Shown: positions 29,071 to 41,400, counted from the stretch's first letter. The stretch: DNA of 64,000 nucleotides from an uncultured Clostridia bacterium (GCA_947625605.1 CANQOY010000006.1:1-64000); one strand, 5' to 3'. Made by a program: numbers and translations. Notes: a model not told the origin generated them from the sequence alone.

Positions 29071-29115
29071 ACGGGCAGTTTGCGGAGAAATCCCCCGTTC
29101 TATGCGCCCGCAAGA

Positions 29116-30003
29116 TCAGCTCTCCTCGCCGTACCCGAATTCCTTCATCAGGCCGCTCCTGTCCCGCCAATCCTCGCGCACCTTGACGTAGACGGTGAGA
29201 AAGACTTTCGCGCCCAAAAATTTCTCCATGTCCTTGCGGGCGAAGGAGGCGACCTCCTTGATCGCCCTGCCCTGCTTCCCGATGAGGATGGCCTTGTGGT
29301 TCTTCTTCTCGCAGACGATGTCGAGGTCCACGTCGTAGGTGCCGTTCTCCCGACGGCGGAAGGTGTTCACCACGACGGCCACGCCGTGCGGGATCTCCTG
29401 CTCATACTTCAAGAGGATCTTCTCGCGCATGAGCTCGCCCACCATGAACTTCTCGCTGCGGTCGGAGACGATGTCTTCGGGGAAGAGCGGCTCGCCCTCG
29501 GGGAGCATGTCCGCGATCGCCTGCTCCAACCGTTTGAGATTTTGCCCCTTTCTCGCGGACACGGGGTAGACGTCCGCGGTCACGCCCGCCTCATAGAGCG
29601 CCTTGACGTCGGCGGGGATGTTCTCCTTGGGCATGATGTCGATCTTGGTATAGGCCACGGTCATGGGTACCCCCAAGCCCGCGTATTTCTTCATGAGGGC
29701 AACGTCCTCTTCGCGAAGGCCCGCGTGCCCGTCGTGCACATAGAGGATGGCGTCCACGTCCTTGGAGACCGTCTCCGTCGTCTTCATCATGAGCGCGGTG
29801 AGGGCGTTGTGGCGGCGGTAGATGCCGGGCGTATCCACGAAGGCGATCTGATAATCTTCGCGCGTGAGGACGGCGAGGATCCTGTCCCGCGTGGTCTGCG
29901 GCTTGGGGGAGACGATGGCGACCTTTTCCCCCACGAGCACGTTCAGCAGGGTGCTCTTGCCCGCGTTCGCTTTGCCGATGACGGCGACCGTTCCGCTCTT
30001 CAT
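29116..30003 (-). CDS. era: GTPase Era
   Basis: VAVIGKANAGKSTLLNVLVGEKVAIVSPKPQTTRDRILAV...KH domain at C-terminus. Confidence 0.97.
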   Translation of the reverse strand: MKSGTVAVIGKANAGKSTLLNVLVGEKVAIVSPKPQTTRDRILAVLTREDYQIAFVDTPGIYRRHNALTALMMKTTETVSKDVDAILYVHDGHAGLREEDVALMKKYAGLGVPMTVAYTKIDIMPKENIPADVKALYEAGVTADVYPVSARKGQNLKRLEQAIADMLPEGEPLFPEDIVSDRSEKFMVGELMREKILLKYEQEIPHGVAVVVNTFRRRENGTYDVDLDIVCEKKNHKAILIGKQGRAIKEVASFARKDMEKFLGAKVFLTVYVKVREDWRDRSGLMKEFGYGEES

Positions 30004-30479
30004 TCTCCCCTCCCGAGGCGCAGCTTTTGCATGATCTCCTCCTCTTTGGCGCGCATTTCCGCCCGCTCTTCCTCCGTCTCATGGTCGTAGCCGAGGCAGT
30101 GCAGCACGCCGTGCACCGCGAGATAGCCGATCTCCCGCTCTGCGGAGTGTCCGTACTCCGCCGCCTGCTCCTTTGCGCGCTTCTTGCAGATGACCACGCT
30201 GCCGACGAGCAACGCGCCCTCTTCGTCGAGGCACTCGCCGTGCTCGTCCGAGAGGATCTCCCTCCCCTTGATGCCTTCGAGGGCGGGGAAGCTCAAAACG
30301 TCGGTCACGCGGTCCACGCCGCGCATGCGCGCGTTGAGGGCGCGGATCTCCTCTTCGGAGACGAACAGGAGCTCGAATTTGAGGGGCATGTCCGAGACCG
30401 CGACGTCGGAAAGCGCCTCGGAGAGCGTTTTCTTCTGCGCCCTTGTGAGCGCCTTGCAGTCGATGAGGATCTCAGCCAT
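30000..30479 (-). CDS. ybeY: rRNA maturation RNase YbeY
   Basis: HSAEREIGYLAVHGVLHCLGYDHETEEE, HGxLHxxGYDH motif. Confidence 0.95.
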   Translation of the reverse strand: MAEILIDCKALTRAQKKTLSEALSDVAVSDMPLKFELLFVSEEEIRALNARMRGVDRVTDVLSFPALEGIKGREILSDEHGECLDEEGALLVGSVVICKKRAKEQAAEYGHSAEREIGYLAVHGVLHCLGYDHETEEERAEMRAKEEEIMQKLRLGRGE

Positions 30480-31971
30480 CCGTGTCCTCCGTCTTGACGG
30501 CCTCGCGGTCGCGGTTGAATTGGATATTGGGATATTCCACGCGGTGATGGTGCACGCCCGAGAGCGCCTCGACAAGGGTGCGCTTGATGACCGTGAGTTC
30601 CTTCATCGTGATGTCGCACTCGTCGAATTGGTTGAGGTTCATGCGCTCCTCGATGATGGAGCGGCACACCTTCTCCACCCGTTCGGGGGAGCGGTCCGAA
30701 CTCGCGCGCACGGCCGCCTCCGCGGCGTCCGCCACCATGATGATGGCGGAGATCTTCGTCTGCGGGAGCGGGCCGAGGTAGGAGAAGTCCTTGATATCCG
30801 CTTCCCCCGCGAGGCGGATCGCCTTGTCGTAGAAGAATTTGATGGGCAGCGTGCCGTGGTGCTCGCGCGCCACATCCGCGATGACCTTGGGGAGGTGGTT
30901 CTGGACGAGGAGCTCATAGCCGTCCTTGGTGTGCGAGCGGATGATATCCGCCGAGAGTTCGGGCGTGAGTTCGTCGTGCAGGTTGTAGTCCTTCTGGTTC
31001 TCGGTGAAGCAGTCGGGCTGTTTGAGCTTGCCGACGTCGTGATAGTAGGCCGCCGCCCGCGCGAGCTCGGCGTTCTCCCCGATGGCGACGGCGCAGCTCT
31101 CCGCGAGCTGGGCGACGGTGAGGGAGTGCGTAAAAGTGCCGTTCGCCTCGTCTCTGAGGCGGACGAGGAGGGCGGCGTTCGTGCTCGTGAGCTCCCGCAG
31201 ACGGTACACCGTGAGGCGGTTGAACACGAATTCGAAGAACGGGAGCAGGGCGAGGGTCAGAACGGCCGAGGCCACGCAGCCGAGGATCTGGAAGCCCGTC
31301 GAGGTGAGGTGGTCGATCCAACCGTAATCGGGGTTGGGGATCTGCAAGAAGAAGATGATGAGCACGGTGGGCACCGAGAGAAAGACGCCCGTGAGGAGGA
31401 GCCCCAAACGGGTGTGGGTGCGGTTCGCAAAGAATACCGCAAAGGTCCCGCTCACGAAGCCGATCAGCATGGAGGAATACATCTCGATACTGATCGTCAT
31501 GGGGAAATCCCGCGTGAAGAGGTCCACCGAGAACATCATGAACACAAAGATGAAGTTGAGGAAGAGCGCGTGCTTCCGCCCCAACAGGAAGAGACAGAGC
31601 ACGGCGAACATGGCGTAAGGGCGGGCGTAGACGCTCACATACCGCCCAAAGACATAGCAGAGCACGGCGCTCACGATGATGAGGGAAAAGAACAGGAAGA
31701 TGCTGCTCGGGCGGTAGAGAAATTCCCTGTCCTCATAGAAGAAATAGAAGTAGGCGATGGTGCACAAAAAGAGCAGGCTCAAAAGGAGCGCGATCTCCTC
31801 GTCGTAGTGCTCGGCGAGGAAGTGCGTCCAGTCCGCGGGCCTGTCCATGATGAGGATGAGGAGCACGAAGAGGACGATGAGCAGAAAGCACGCCAAAAAG
31901 ACGGCGCCGCTCTTCGCCAGCTTCCCGCCTTCGCCCTTTTCACGCTTTTTCGCCGCGATCTTTTGTTTCAT
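30472..31971 (-). CDS. 7TM-HD family phosphohydrolase, PgpH-like, lacking large extracellular domain
   Basis: N-terminal TM, seven TM helices, then GTFTHSLTVAQLAESCAVAIGENAELARAAAYYHDVGKLKQPDCF and REHHGTLPIKFFY. Confidence 0.88.
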   Translation of the reverse strand: MKQKIAAKKREKGEGGKLAKSGAVFLACFLLIVLFVLLILIMDRPADWTHFLAEHYDEEIALLLSLLFLCTIAYFYFFYEDREFLYRPSSIFLFFSLIIVSAVLCYVFGRYVSVYARPYAMFAVLCLFLLGRKHALFLNFIFVFMMFSVDLFTRDFPMTISIEMYSSMLIGFVSGTFAVFFANRTHTRLGLLLTGVFLSVPTVLIIFFLQIPNPDYGWIDHLTSTGFQILGCVASAVLTLALLPFFEFVFNRLTVYRLRELTSTNAALLVRLRDEANGTFTHSLTVAQLAESCAVAIGENAELARAAAYYHDVGKLKQPDCFTENQKDYNLHDELTPELSADIIRSHTKDGYELLVQNHLPKVIADVAREHHGTLPIKFFYDKAIRLAGEADIKDFSYLGPLPQTKISAIIMVADAAEAAVRASSDRSPERVEKVCRSIIEERMNLNQFDECDITMKELTVIKRTLVEALSGVHHHRVEYPNIQFNRDREAVKTEDTDG

Positions 31972-32939
31972 TTTCTCTCCCCCTTCTTATGTTTGTTTTC
32001 GTCGCGCTCGTACGCGCGCACAATGCGGGATACCAAGGGATGCCGCACGACGTCCTTCTCCGAGAGGCGGCAGACGGCGATGTCCTCCACGTCTTCGAGC
32101 ACCTTGACGGCATGCCGTAGGCCGCTCGTCTTTCCCTCGGGGAGGTCGGTCTGCGTGAGATCGCCCGTGACGACCATCTTGCTCCCCTCCCCCAGACGGG
32201 TGAGGAACATCTTCATCTGCTCGCGGGTGGCGTTCTGCGCCTCGTCGAGGATGACGAACGCGTCCGAAAGGGTGCGGCCGCGCATATACGCGAGCGGCGC
32301 GACCTCGATGGCGCCCTTTTCCATGAGCTTCTGATAGGTCTCGAAACCGAACATCTCCTGCAACGCGTCATAGAGGGGCCGAAGATAGGGATCCACTTTC
32401 GTCTGCAAGTCGCCGGGCAGAAAGCCGAGCTTTTCGCCGGCCTCGACGGCGGGGCGGGTGAGGATGATCTTCTCCACCTCCTTCCCCTTGTACGCCGCGA
32501 CCGCGAGGCAGACGGCAAGGTAGGTCTTTCCCGTGCCCGCGGGCCCCACGCCGAAAGTGACGGTGTGCGAACGGACGGCGCCGACGTACTCCTTCTGCCC
32601 CACCGTCTTGCACTTGACGGGTTTGCCCCGCGCGGTGACGGCCACGACGTCGTGCATGATGCCCTCGATGTCCGAGGCATGCCCTTCCCGTGCGAGCTCG
32701 ATGCAGTACAGAAGGCGGGTGCGGTCGATCTCCTCCCCCGCCTCTGCCGTGGCGAGCAGGCTCCTGACGACCTCCGCACCCACGGCCGCATTCGTTTCTT
32801 CCCCCTCGAAGACGACCATGGTACCCTCGACGCGGGTCATGAGCCCGAGTTCGCGCGCGATCGTATTCAAGTTTTCATCGAAAATCCCGAGCACTTTTTG
32901 GAGCTTGTCCAGCGCGCCCGTCTCCACTGTAACCGTCAA
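31968..32939 (-). CDS. PhoH family ATPase
   Basis: VGPAGTGKTYLAVCLAVAAYKGKEVEKIILTRPAVEAGEKLGFLPGDLQTKVDPYLRPLYDAL. Confidence 0.95.
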   Translation of the reverse strand: MTVTVETGALDKLQKVLGIFDENLNTIARELGLMTRVEGTMVVFEGEETNAAVGAEVVRSLLATAEAGEEIDRTRLLYCIELAREGHASDIEGIMHDVVAVTARGKPVKCKTVGQKEYVGAVRSHTVTFGVGPAGTGKTYLAVCLAVAAYKGKEVEKIILTRPAVEAGEKLGFLPGDLQTKVDPYLRPLYDALQEMFGFETYQKLMEKGAIEVAPLAYMRGRTLSDAFVILDEAQNATREQMKMFLTRLGEGSKMVVTGDLTQTDLPEGKTSGLRHAVKVLEDVEDIAVCRLSEKDVVRHPLVSRIVRAYERDENKHKKGERK

Positions 32940-32948
32940 ATTTCCTCC

Positions 32949-33809
32949 TCAGTCGAGGCCGAGCGCCGCCGTGGAAAACGCCGTTCCCTCGGCGAGCCAG
33001 CCCCGCTCTGTCTTTGTCATATGCAGCTCTGCCGCGCTTCCGAAATCGAGATACGCCTGTGCGCGCGCAGCCTGCTCGGAGAGCGCGTATTCCCGCGAGA
33101 CGGGGTAGCGCACCGTGACCTTTGCGATCACCGCGACGCGCGTCTGCCGTTCCCCGACGGTGAGATAGTCCCCCACGACCGCGTCTCCCGCCGCAACTTC
33201 GTCTCCGGGGGCCGCAAGCGGGGTCCCCCGCACGACGACGAGCTCCTCCACCACCCCGGAAACGGGCGCGGACAGCGGCCCCGACGCGAGCGGCGCGGAC
33301 TCCTGCGCGCAGCGCACCTCCACGGTGAGCACGCCTCCCTTCATGGCGAACGAGCAGAACTCCACCCGCGGAAGGGAGAGGATCTTCGCCGTCAACAGTC
33401 CCGTCTCCTTAGGCGCCGCGGAGAAGAAGCGCACGCCCTCGGCGGTGAGGATCTCCCGCACGTCCCGCTCATAGTATGCGCCGTTTCCCACGATTTCCAC
33501 TTTGAGCACGCGGCTCTGGGCAAAGGCGACAAGGGCGAGCATGAGCGCCGCGCCCGCGATCAGCCCGACGCAGCGCTTCGCCGCGTCCGCAAGGCGGGAG
33601 AGGCCGATCTTGCGCACGTTTTTTATATTATAACACGAACCGCGCAAAATTGCAAAAGTTTTTCGGGAATCTCTCCCCGCGATCCGCAGGACGACGGTAT
33701 TTTTTTCGGGACATCGCGCGGCGAGCACGGCGACGCCCGCCCGCGCGAGCTTTTCCACCGCGCGGTGCGCGCTCAGGCTCTCCACGGTGATCTCAATGCT
33801 GCCCAACAT
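32949..33809 (-). CDS. yqfD: Sporulation protein YqfD
   Basis: RAVEKLARAGVAVLAARCPEKNTVVLRI...LKVEIVGNGAYYERDVREIL; placement next to yqfC and phoH. Confidence 0.88.
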   Translation of the reverse strand: MLGSIEITVESLSAHRAVEKLARAGVAVLAARCPEKNTVVLRIAGRDSRKTFAILRGSCYNIKNVRKIGLSRLADAAKRCVGLIAGAALMLALVAFAQSRVLKVEIVGNGAYYERDVREILTAEGVRFFSAAPKETGLLTAKILSLPRVEFCSFAMKGGVLTVEVRCAQESAPLASGPLSAPVSGVVEELVVVRGTPLAAPGDEVAAGDAVVGDYLTVGERQTRVAVIAKVTVRYPVSREYALSEQAARAQAYLDFGSAAELHMTKTERGWLAEGTAFSTAALGLD

Positions 33810-34074
33810 GCGTCTCCTCCGCCTCCCGCACGACCGAGCGGATATCGCCGAACACGGCCACGTCGCCCGCGCAGTATTTCCCGAGCGAGAGGCCGCTTCC
33901 CTCCACGCGCACGCCCCCCTTTCTGCCGCGCAGAACGACGGCGGTATCCGAAAATTCGGGAAGCCGCCGAACGTTCTGGAAGTAGCCCCCCTTGCCGTCC
34001 ACGACGGTATAGTGCACGCGGGCGGTCTCCCCCTCCCCGCCGAGCAGCCTGAAAATTTCCTCTCTGAGCCTCAT
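33793..34074 (-). CDS. yqfC: Sporulation protein, YabP/YqfC family
   Basis: ARVHYTVVDGKGGYFQNVRRLPEFSDTAVVLRGRKGGVRVEGSGLSLGKYCAGDVAVFGDIRSV. Confidence 0.87.
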   Translation of the reverse strand: MRLREEIFRLLGGEGETARVHYTVVDGKGGYFQNVRRLPEFSDTAVVLRGRKGGVRVEGSGLSLGKYCAGDVAVFGDIRSVVREAEETHVGQH

Positions 34075-34147
34075 TTTGACTATTATATGCGGGAAGAGGG
34101 CGCATCATGCCGCGGCGGCGCATTCCGCCGCATTCCTGCGGAAAAAA

Positions 34148-34186
34148 AAGAGCAGCGGAAAAACTCCGTTGCTCCGTTTTTTTAGT
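34148..34186 (-). terminator. Rho-independent terminator after gap
   Basis: Minus strand GAGCAACGGAGTTTTTCCGCTGCTCTTTTTTTTT. Confidence 0.75.
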
Positions 34187-34222
34187 TTTGTGACCGCACG
34201 GGCGGCTCCTGCATGCCCGAAA

Positions 34223-35248
34223 TTATCTGAGCTCTGCGAAGTACTTGATGGTGCGGACCATCTGCGAGGTGTAGCTGTTCTCGTTGTCGTACCATGCGAC
34301 GACCTGCACCTGATAGGTATCGTCGTCGATCTTGGTGACCATGGTCTGCGTGGCGTCGAAGAGGGAGCCGTGCGTGATCCCGATGATATCGGAGGAGACG
34401 AGCTGTTCTTCGGTATAGCCGAAGGAAGCGGAGGCGGCGGCCTTCATCGCGGCGTTGATGGAATCCTTCGTGATGTCTCTGCCCTTGACGACAGCGACGA
34501 GGATGGTCGTCGAGCCGGTGGGAACGGGAACGCGCTGGGCGCTTCCGATGAGCTTGCCGTTGAGGGCGGGGATGACGAGGCCGATCGCCTTGGCAGCACC
34601 CGTGGAGTTGGGAACGATGTTCACGGCAGCGGCGCGCGCGCGGCGAAGGTCACCCTTGCGGTGCGGGCCGTCGAGCACCATCTGGTCGCCCGTGAAGGCG
34701 TGGACGGTGGTCATGATGCCGGAGACGATGGGATAGACGTTGTTCAGCGCGTTCGCCATGGGGGCGAGGCAGTTCGTCGTGCAGGACGCGGCGGAGATGA
34801 TGGTATCCTGCGGTTTGAGCGTCTTTTCATTCACGCCATAGACGATGGTGGGAAGATCGTTGCCCGCGGGAGCGGAGATGACGACCTTCTTTGCGCCTGC
34901 GTCGATATGCGCCTGCGCCTTCGCCTTGGAGCAGTAGAAGCCCGTGCATTCGAGGACGACGTCCACGCCGAGCTGGCCCCAAGGAAGATTGCTTGCATCC
35001 TTCTCCTCGTAGATCCGGATGGTGGTGCCGTCTACGGTGAGCGTTCTCTCCTCGTCGTTGGCGGAGACTTTGTCTGCAAGTGCGTATCTGCCCTGCGCGC
35101 TGTCATACTTCAAGAGGTGCGCGAGCATGGAGGGCGTGGTGAGGTCATTGATCGCAACGATCTCATAGCCCTCTGCCTGGAACATTTGCCTGAACGCGAG
35201 GCGGCCGATGCGGCCGAATCCGTTGATTGCAACTTTTACGTTTGCCAT
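34223..35248 (-). CDS. gap: Type I glyceraldehyde-3-phosphate dehydrogenase
   Basis: [23 protein letters not shown]...[18 protein letters not shown]. Confidence 0.97.
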   Translation of the reverse strand: MANVKVAINGFGRIGRLAFRQMFQAEGYEIVAINDLTTPSMLAHLLKYDSAQGRYALADKVSANDEERTLTVDGTTIRIYEEKDASNLPWGQLGVDVVLECTGFYCSKAKAQAHIDAGAKKVVISAPAGNDLPTIVYGVNEKTLKPQDTIISAASCTTNCLAPMANALNNVYPIVSGIMTTVHAFTGDQMVLDGPHRKGDLRRARAAAVNIVPNSTGAAKAIGLVIPALNGKLIGSAQRVPVPTGSTTILVAVVKGRDITKDSINAAMKAAASASFGYTEEQLVSSDIIGITHGSLFDATQTMVTKIDDDTYQVQVVAWYDNENSYTSQMVRTIKYFAELR

Positions 35249-35415
35249 GATTCTTGAATCCTCCGATAATTTCGTTTTCCGCATTATTATAGCACGGTTT
35301 TTTTTGCCCGTCAATTCTTTTTTCCACATTTTCCCGCAAAAGAGAGCATGTGCCGTCCGCGGAAAAAAATTCCCCCGCGCCGAATGCGGCGCGGGGGCGC
35401 TTTTAGAGCCCTCTC

Positions 35416-38400
35416 TTACGACGGCTGTGCGATGACGGTGAGCGTGGCCGAGAAGCCCTGCCCGTCGTAGGTGAGCGTCATTTTGAACTCATAGCCGCCG
35501 GTCGCATAGATCGTGAGTACGAAGCCTTCCGTGATGTTCCCGCTCTGCTCGAACGAGACGCCGTTCATGGCGGTGTCCGAATACTCGCCCATCTCGGGGA
35601 TGTAGTCGTGTCTGGCGACGCCTGCGTTCTGGCCGTTGATATAGAACACATAGTACGTTTCATCGCCGAGCTGTACGGCGTAGATGATGACGGTCGCCTC
35701 GAAGTAAGACTCAAACAGCATTTCGTTATGCTCCGTTTCGGCCTTGACGGTCGTCACGTTCTGGTTCTGCCCCGCGTAGTCTACCTTGACGTACTTGTTC
35801 CCGTCCTCGTCCACGAGGGTGACGGTGATCTTGTACACGTTGGGGGACTGCGCCACGCCCAAGGTGTGGGTGAGGAGCGTCCATTTGTTGCCCTCGCGCG
35901 TGACCGTATCTTCCAGAATGATATGGCGGTCGTACATGGTATCCGTGTAGTTGAACTGCTCGATGGAGGCGAGCCGGTAGTCATCCCCCTCGATGGAGAA
36001 CGTGACGCGGAACTCGTTGCGGCGAATGTTGGACTGGTCGGGGCCCTGCGCCTCGTCCTCGTCCCTCGTCATGAGCACGATCTGCCGCACATATTCGTGC
36101 GTGCCCGTGAGCTCTCCCTCTGCGAAGTTGACCGTCACGGTATAGGCGCCGTCTGCGTCCGTGCCGATGAGATTGAACCGATACTCGAACGTCCCGTCTC
36201 CGACGCGCACGAGCTCTCCGCCCGAGACGTCGATGCCGTTGAAGCGGGCATAGCCGATCTCCACGCTCTCGTAGAAGCTGTCGATCACCATCATGAAGCG
36301 GATGCCGAATTCAAAGGTGTTGTCTCCCTCCAACGTCACGGTGTGGCGGTATGCCTCGCCGTCGATGGAGCAGCGATAGAACTCGCTCCCCTCATAGGTG
36401 AAGTGCGCCGCGTCCGCCGCAAACGTTTCGCCGAAAGGCATCAGTTCGGGGGTATAGAGCTTTACCGTGCCCTCTTCGATGAAGTAGAGGCCGACCTCGC
36501 GGAGCGGTTCGCCGATCCCCTCCCCAATGGTGAGCTGCCCGTTATAGAAGCGAAGGAACGCGCCCGTCGCAAAGGAATAGAACGAGACGCCGGAGAGCGT
36601 ATCCGCATCGGCGGCCCCGACGACTGCGGCGTCGCGGAGCTGCTGCGGCCACGTGTCGTCCTCGCGGAAGGCGAGCAATGTCTCAATGTTTTTGAGGCGG
36701 ATGATGAACTCCACGCAAGCAAATTCGCCGTTTGTGAAGATGAGCGGAACGCCGCGATCCGTCCCGAGGAAGGCGTACTGCGCAATGTCGGCCGCCGCCA
36801 ATTGCTCCGCCGTGAGCGCGGTGAGGTCGAGAACGATGCCGCCGGGGCTCCTGTTGTACTGCATGGTGAACGCATAGTCCCCGATCCGGCTCAGCCCCGC
36901 GCCGAGCTTGACAAATTCGAGCGCGCTGCCGTTGCTGAATGCGTTCTCCCCGATCTCGGTGATGGCAGGGAGCGTGATCGTGGTGATGGCCTTCGTGTAG
37001 CGGCCGGTGTTGTACTCCGCATAGAAGGCGTAGTCGCCGATGACGCGGATATGCTCTCCGTAGACCACGTTGACATAGAAGTCGGTATTGCGGAAGGTGT
37101 TGTTCCCGATGACCTCGACATTTTTGAAGTCAAACGTGCCGCCGAAGCCCATGCCCTCGGGGAAGGAACCCTCCGTGAGGTAGCGCACGTCGTCCGGCAT
37201 GACGAGGTCGCGCACATAGGAATCCCCTTGGAAGGCGAGGAGATAGCCGTCCTCCACGATATACATCTCCGTATTGAACGTGAAGGAGCTGCCGTTGAGC
37301 GTGAAGTACAGTCTCCTGCCCGTCGCGCTGTCCGTGAGGCGGACGATGCGCATCTGCGTTCCGAGGAAGGCGTATTCGCCCTCGACGCGCATGCCGTAGT
37401 GATCGAAATAGACGCCGTAGTTGAAGCCGTCCAGCGTGAGAACGGACCAGTCGTCGGCCACATAGCGAGCCTCTTTGGTATCGCGGAAGAACACATACGT
37501 CTCCTCCTCGTATACCGTGAGCAGGAAAGTGAACTCCGTGCCGTCCTCGCCGACGAACGTGAACACGTCGTTTTCCCCCGTCGCCGCGACCGTGCCGACT
37601 TCATCATAGCCCTCGCTGTGATACGTCGCCTTGCCGTAGCCGTCGAGACGGAGATAATTTTCGGAGACCGCGCCGTTCACCATCTCGGCATAGCGGCCGG
37701 ACGGCATCGTGCGGCGCGTCGCATAGCGCCCGTCGCCGTCCTCCACGATATCGAAGAAGATCTCTTCGACGAGGTTCCCGCGCTCGTCGTACACCTCGAA
37801 GAGGAGCACGTCGCCCGCGCCCGTCTCGGCGTCCATGACGAAGTTCGCGTACCGCTCGCTGACGCTGGTCGTATCGTCGTCATACGTGCCGCGCATGAGG
37901 TTGCCCCTGTACGTGCGGCCGCCGATCGTGTACTTCGCGTCCGAGATGAGCAGTTCGTCATAGGTGATGAAGCCGTCGGAGTGGAGCGTGCCGCCCTCCT
38001 CCGTCTCGATGTCCTCCGCATAGGCGGGGTGTTGCAGGAAGTAGATGCCCATCGGCGGGAGCAGCACTTCGCCGTTGAACTCAATGGCGTAGCCGCCCGT
38101 CGTGAGCGCGGCCGCGATATAGAAGACGCTGTCTTCGACCGTCACTTCATAGACGGTGAAGGGGAATCCGAAGTAGTCGAGAAGCAGGTGATCCTCCACG
38201 GCGCCCACGGCGCGGTAGGTCCCCTCGACGTCGGACACGCCACCCGTGTCCGCGATGCGGATGACCGCTCTGCCCGCGTCGTCTTCGCCCGAGCCGTCGA
38301 GAACAAAGAGGATCTGCCCGATGAGGCTGAGGTCGGAATCCACGGCGTAGTACACGCCCGCCTCCTGCCCGCCGACGCGGAAAGAGTCGCGCGCCGCGTT

Positions 38401-41400
38401 CACGATGAGATAGGTCTCAAATGCGTAGACCATCTCGTCTTCCGCGGGCATCGTCTCGGTGAGCGAGAGAACGAGTTCGCCGTGCGCCGCCTCTCCCTCG
38501 GGGAAGCGCTCAAACATGACGCCGTAGGTATACGTCTTCGCCTCGCCCCCGGGGAGCGTGAGCGTGGCATTGCCGTAGCCGTCCGTCACCAAGGTGCCCG
38601 AAACGCACTCGATGGAGATCGCCTCGTCGTAGACCGCAAAGGTGTCGCCCTCCCTGCGGAAGCGGAAGGAAGTGGGCGCGCCGAAATACTCCAACGTCTC
38701 GGCAAACTCTTCGCCGACGACAAAGTCAAATTCGTTTTCCGAGCCCTCAACCGCGGACACGGTACCCTCGTAGAACGCGTAGCCCTCGTTTTCCGCCATG
38801 GAGGAATCGAGCGCGAATCCGAAGAAATACGTGCCCTCTTCGTTGACATAGAATCTCAGGTTCATGCCGTAATCGCGGTTGCGGTCGGCCGGCTCGTAAT
38901 CGACGTACTCGGGGTCCTCGATCTCACGGATGACATGGAAGAGATCGTTCTCGTCATACCCGTACTCCATGATGCGCACCGTCCCGTCGGGGAAATAGAA
39001 GCGCACGAAATACTGCTCCGTCATTTCCTCGTCCGCAGACAGGCAGACGTCGATCTGGGCCGTGATCGTGACGGCCTCGGCGTCCGCGGTCTCACGGTAG
39101 TAGAACCGTCCGTAGACGTCCATCCACAGGCGCTCGCCCGTCTCGGAGTCATTGATGAAATCGATTTCGTCCTCGTTGGCGGCCTCCACGGGCTCGGCGA
39201 GCTGCGCGGCGTTGCCGAGGGGATCGTACCCCTGCGTGAGGATGAAGTCGAAGTCCTGATAGTAGCCGCCGTCGGCGTCGGTGTACGTATACACGCCCGC
39301 CGCCGCCGTCTCACGGACGGTGCCGACGCTCACGGGTTCAAACGCAAGAATGGTATAGCCGCCGTAGTTCAGATAGAAGTACCCGAGGAGCATGACATAG
39401 GAAGCGTCCCCGTAATAGTCGTAGAGAGCGGCCCCCTGGAAGTCATCTTCGAAGTACGCGCTCTGCAAGCCGTACGGAACATAGGAGAGGTAGCGGAAGA
39501 AGGGCTCCCCTTCCATCTCGCTGTACAGGCGGTAGGAGGTATCGAGCGAATAGCGCGTGGTCTCGCCCGTCGCGTCGTCGGTGTACACGATCCAATCGTT
39601 CCCGGCCACATACACTTCGAGATACCCGTAAGAGCCGTCGATGACGTAGAACTCATCGGAGACGATGATGTAGGAACCCGTCCATTCGAAGTCGGCGAAA
39701 TCCGCATTCTCCGCGTCCGCGACCTCGCCGAGGCGGGCATGGCCGAATCCGTCGAAGAAGAAGTTGCAATCCGAACTGAGATCGGGGGCAAACCCTGCGA
39801 TATGGTTATCCGCATAGGTGGCGAAATTGAGCATGCCGTCATAGCCGTACCACACGCCTTTGAGGGGATAGCCGCCGAGATCCGTGTCGCCGCCGAACCA
39901 ATCGGGGGTCTCTATGGAGACCGTTCCCGAACTGCCGTCCGCAAATTCAAGCGTGTAGTAAAGGAAGTCCTCTCCCCACGCCGTCTGGCGGAAGTAGCGC
40001 CCCACGGAGCCGTTGTAGCTCTCGTAGTTCTCCCTGCCCTCTGCGTCCTCGGCGTTGGGATCGTAGTATTCGGTGACGAACCCGAAGCCGTCGAAGTAGA
40101 GAACGGCGTAGTCGAGCGTATACGCATCGGCGCGGTCGGGCAGAGCGGCGTAGTAACCCGTCTCCTCCTTGTTCTCGGTGCGGAACGTCGTCACGCCGTC
40201 CGTCGTATCGAGCACGAACTCGATGGGGTCTTGCCCCTCGGCGCGGAAGAAATAGCGCCCCGTCGAGACGTCCACGGTGAGGTTGCCCGCGAGCTCCGTG
40301 CCCGACCCGTTCGGCCTGTAAACGGCCTCGCCGTGGAAGCCGAAGGTGAGCGTGGCGGCAGAGCCGTTCCAAGCGGAATAGGTCTTATCCGTCGTATCGT
40401 TATAATAATAGAAGTAGCCGCCGCTCACGACGCCGCCGAGCATCTCGCGGTCCGAGCCGTTGCGGAAGGCGAACACGCCCGTCGCGGGGTCATAGACGCC
40501 CTCGGCCTCGAACCCGCCGCGGCGCAAGTAAGCCTTCTCGCCCGCGACGAACACGAAGTCGCCGCCGTGAAAGACGTCGCGGTTTGCCCGCGCCCACTGC
40601 GCGTCGAGCATGAGCGTTCCCGTTTGGGTGACGGTCAGCTTCGCGCCGGCCTCATGGAACGTTCCGCCCTCCTCGTTCCAGCCGTAGAGGAAGAATTCCT
40701 CGCCGAGGCCGAACACGTCCTTCGAGAGGAGGGTGAGCTCGGTGCCGTAGAGCACTTCGAGGCTGTAAATCGTCTCCGCGCCGGCGGGCGCATCCGCGTT
40801 GTTCACGCGGTAGATGACCGCAACGCTCTCGCGCGCGAGATACACGGTGAACGTCTCGTCCTTTCCGAGTTTCTCCGTGCTCTCCCTGCTGCCCTCGCGG
40901 TTTTCGGTGCGGAAGCCCTGCGGGATCCCCGCCGCCGCGGCATAGGAGAACGCCTCGCCGTAGAAGGCGGAACCCGTCTGCGTGCGCGTGGCCGCCGCGG
41001 GATAGTTGCCCTCCGTATCCTGCTCGAAGATGCGCGCCGTATAGGCCGCGTAATATTTCGCCGTGAGTTTGAGCGCGGTTGCGGGCATGACGGCGCCGTC
41101 CTCGACGGGGACGCCGTTCCCCCTGTACCAACCCGCAAAGTCAAGGCCGCTGACCGCGGGATCCACCGCGGCGAGCAGAGAGGCGAGGGGCGTGCCCTCG
41201 TACACCTGTTTGGTCTCCTCCCGCACGCCTTCGTCCACGCCCCAGCTGAGGGTGAGCGTCGCCGAGCGCGCCTCCCTCCAAAGTGCGTAATAGGTCGCGC
41301 TCTCCTCGGGCATGACCGCAGGGAGCTCGGCCGCTTCGCCGTCCTCCGTGAGAGACCATCCCTCAAAGATGTGCCCCTCTTTCCCGGGGTCGGAAGGCAG

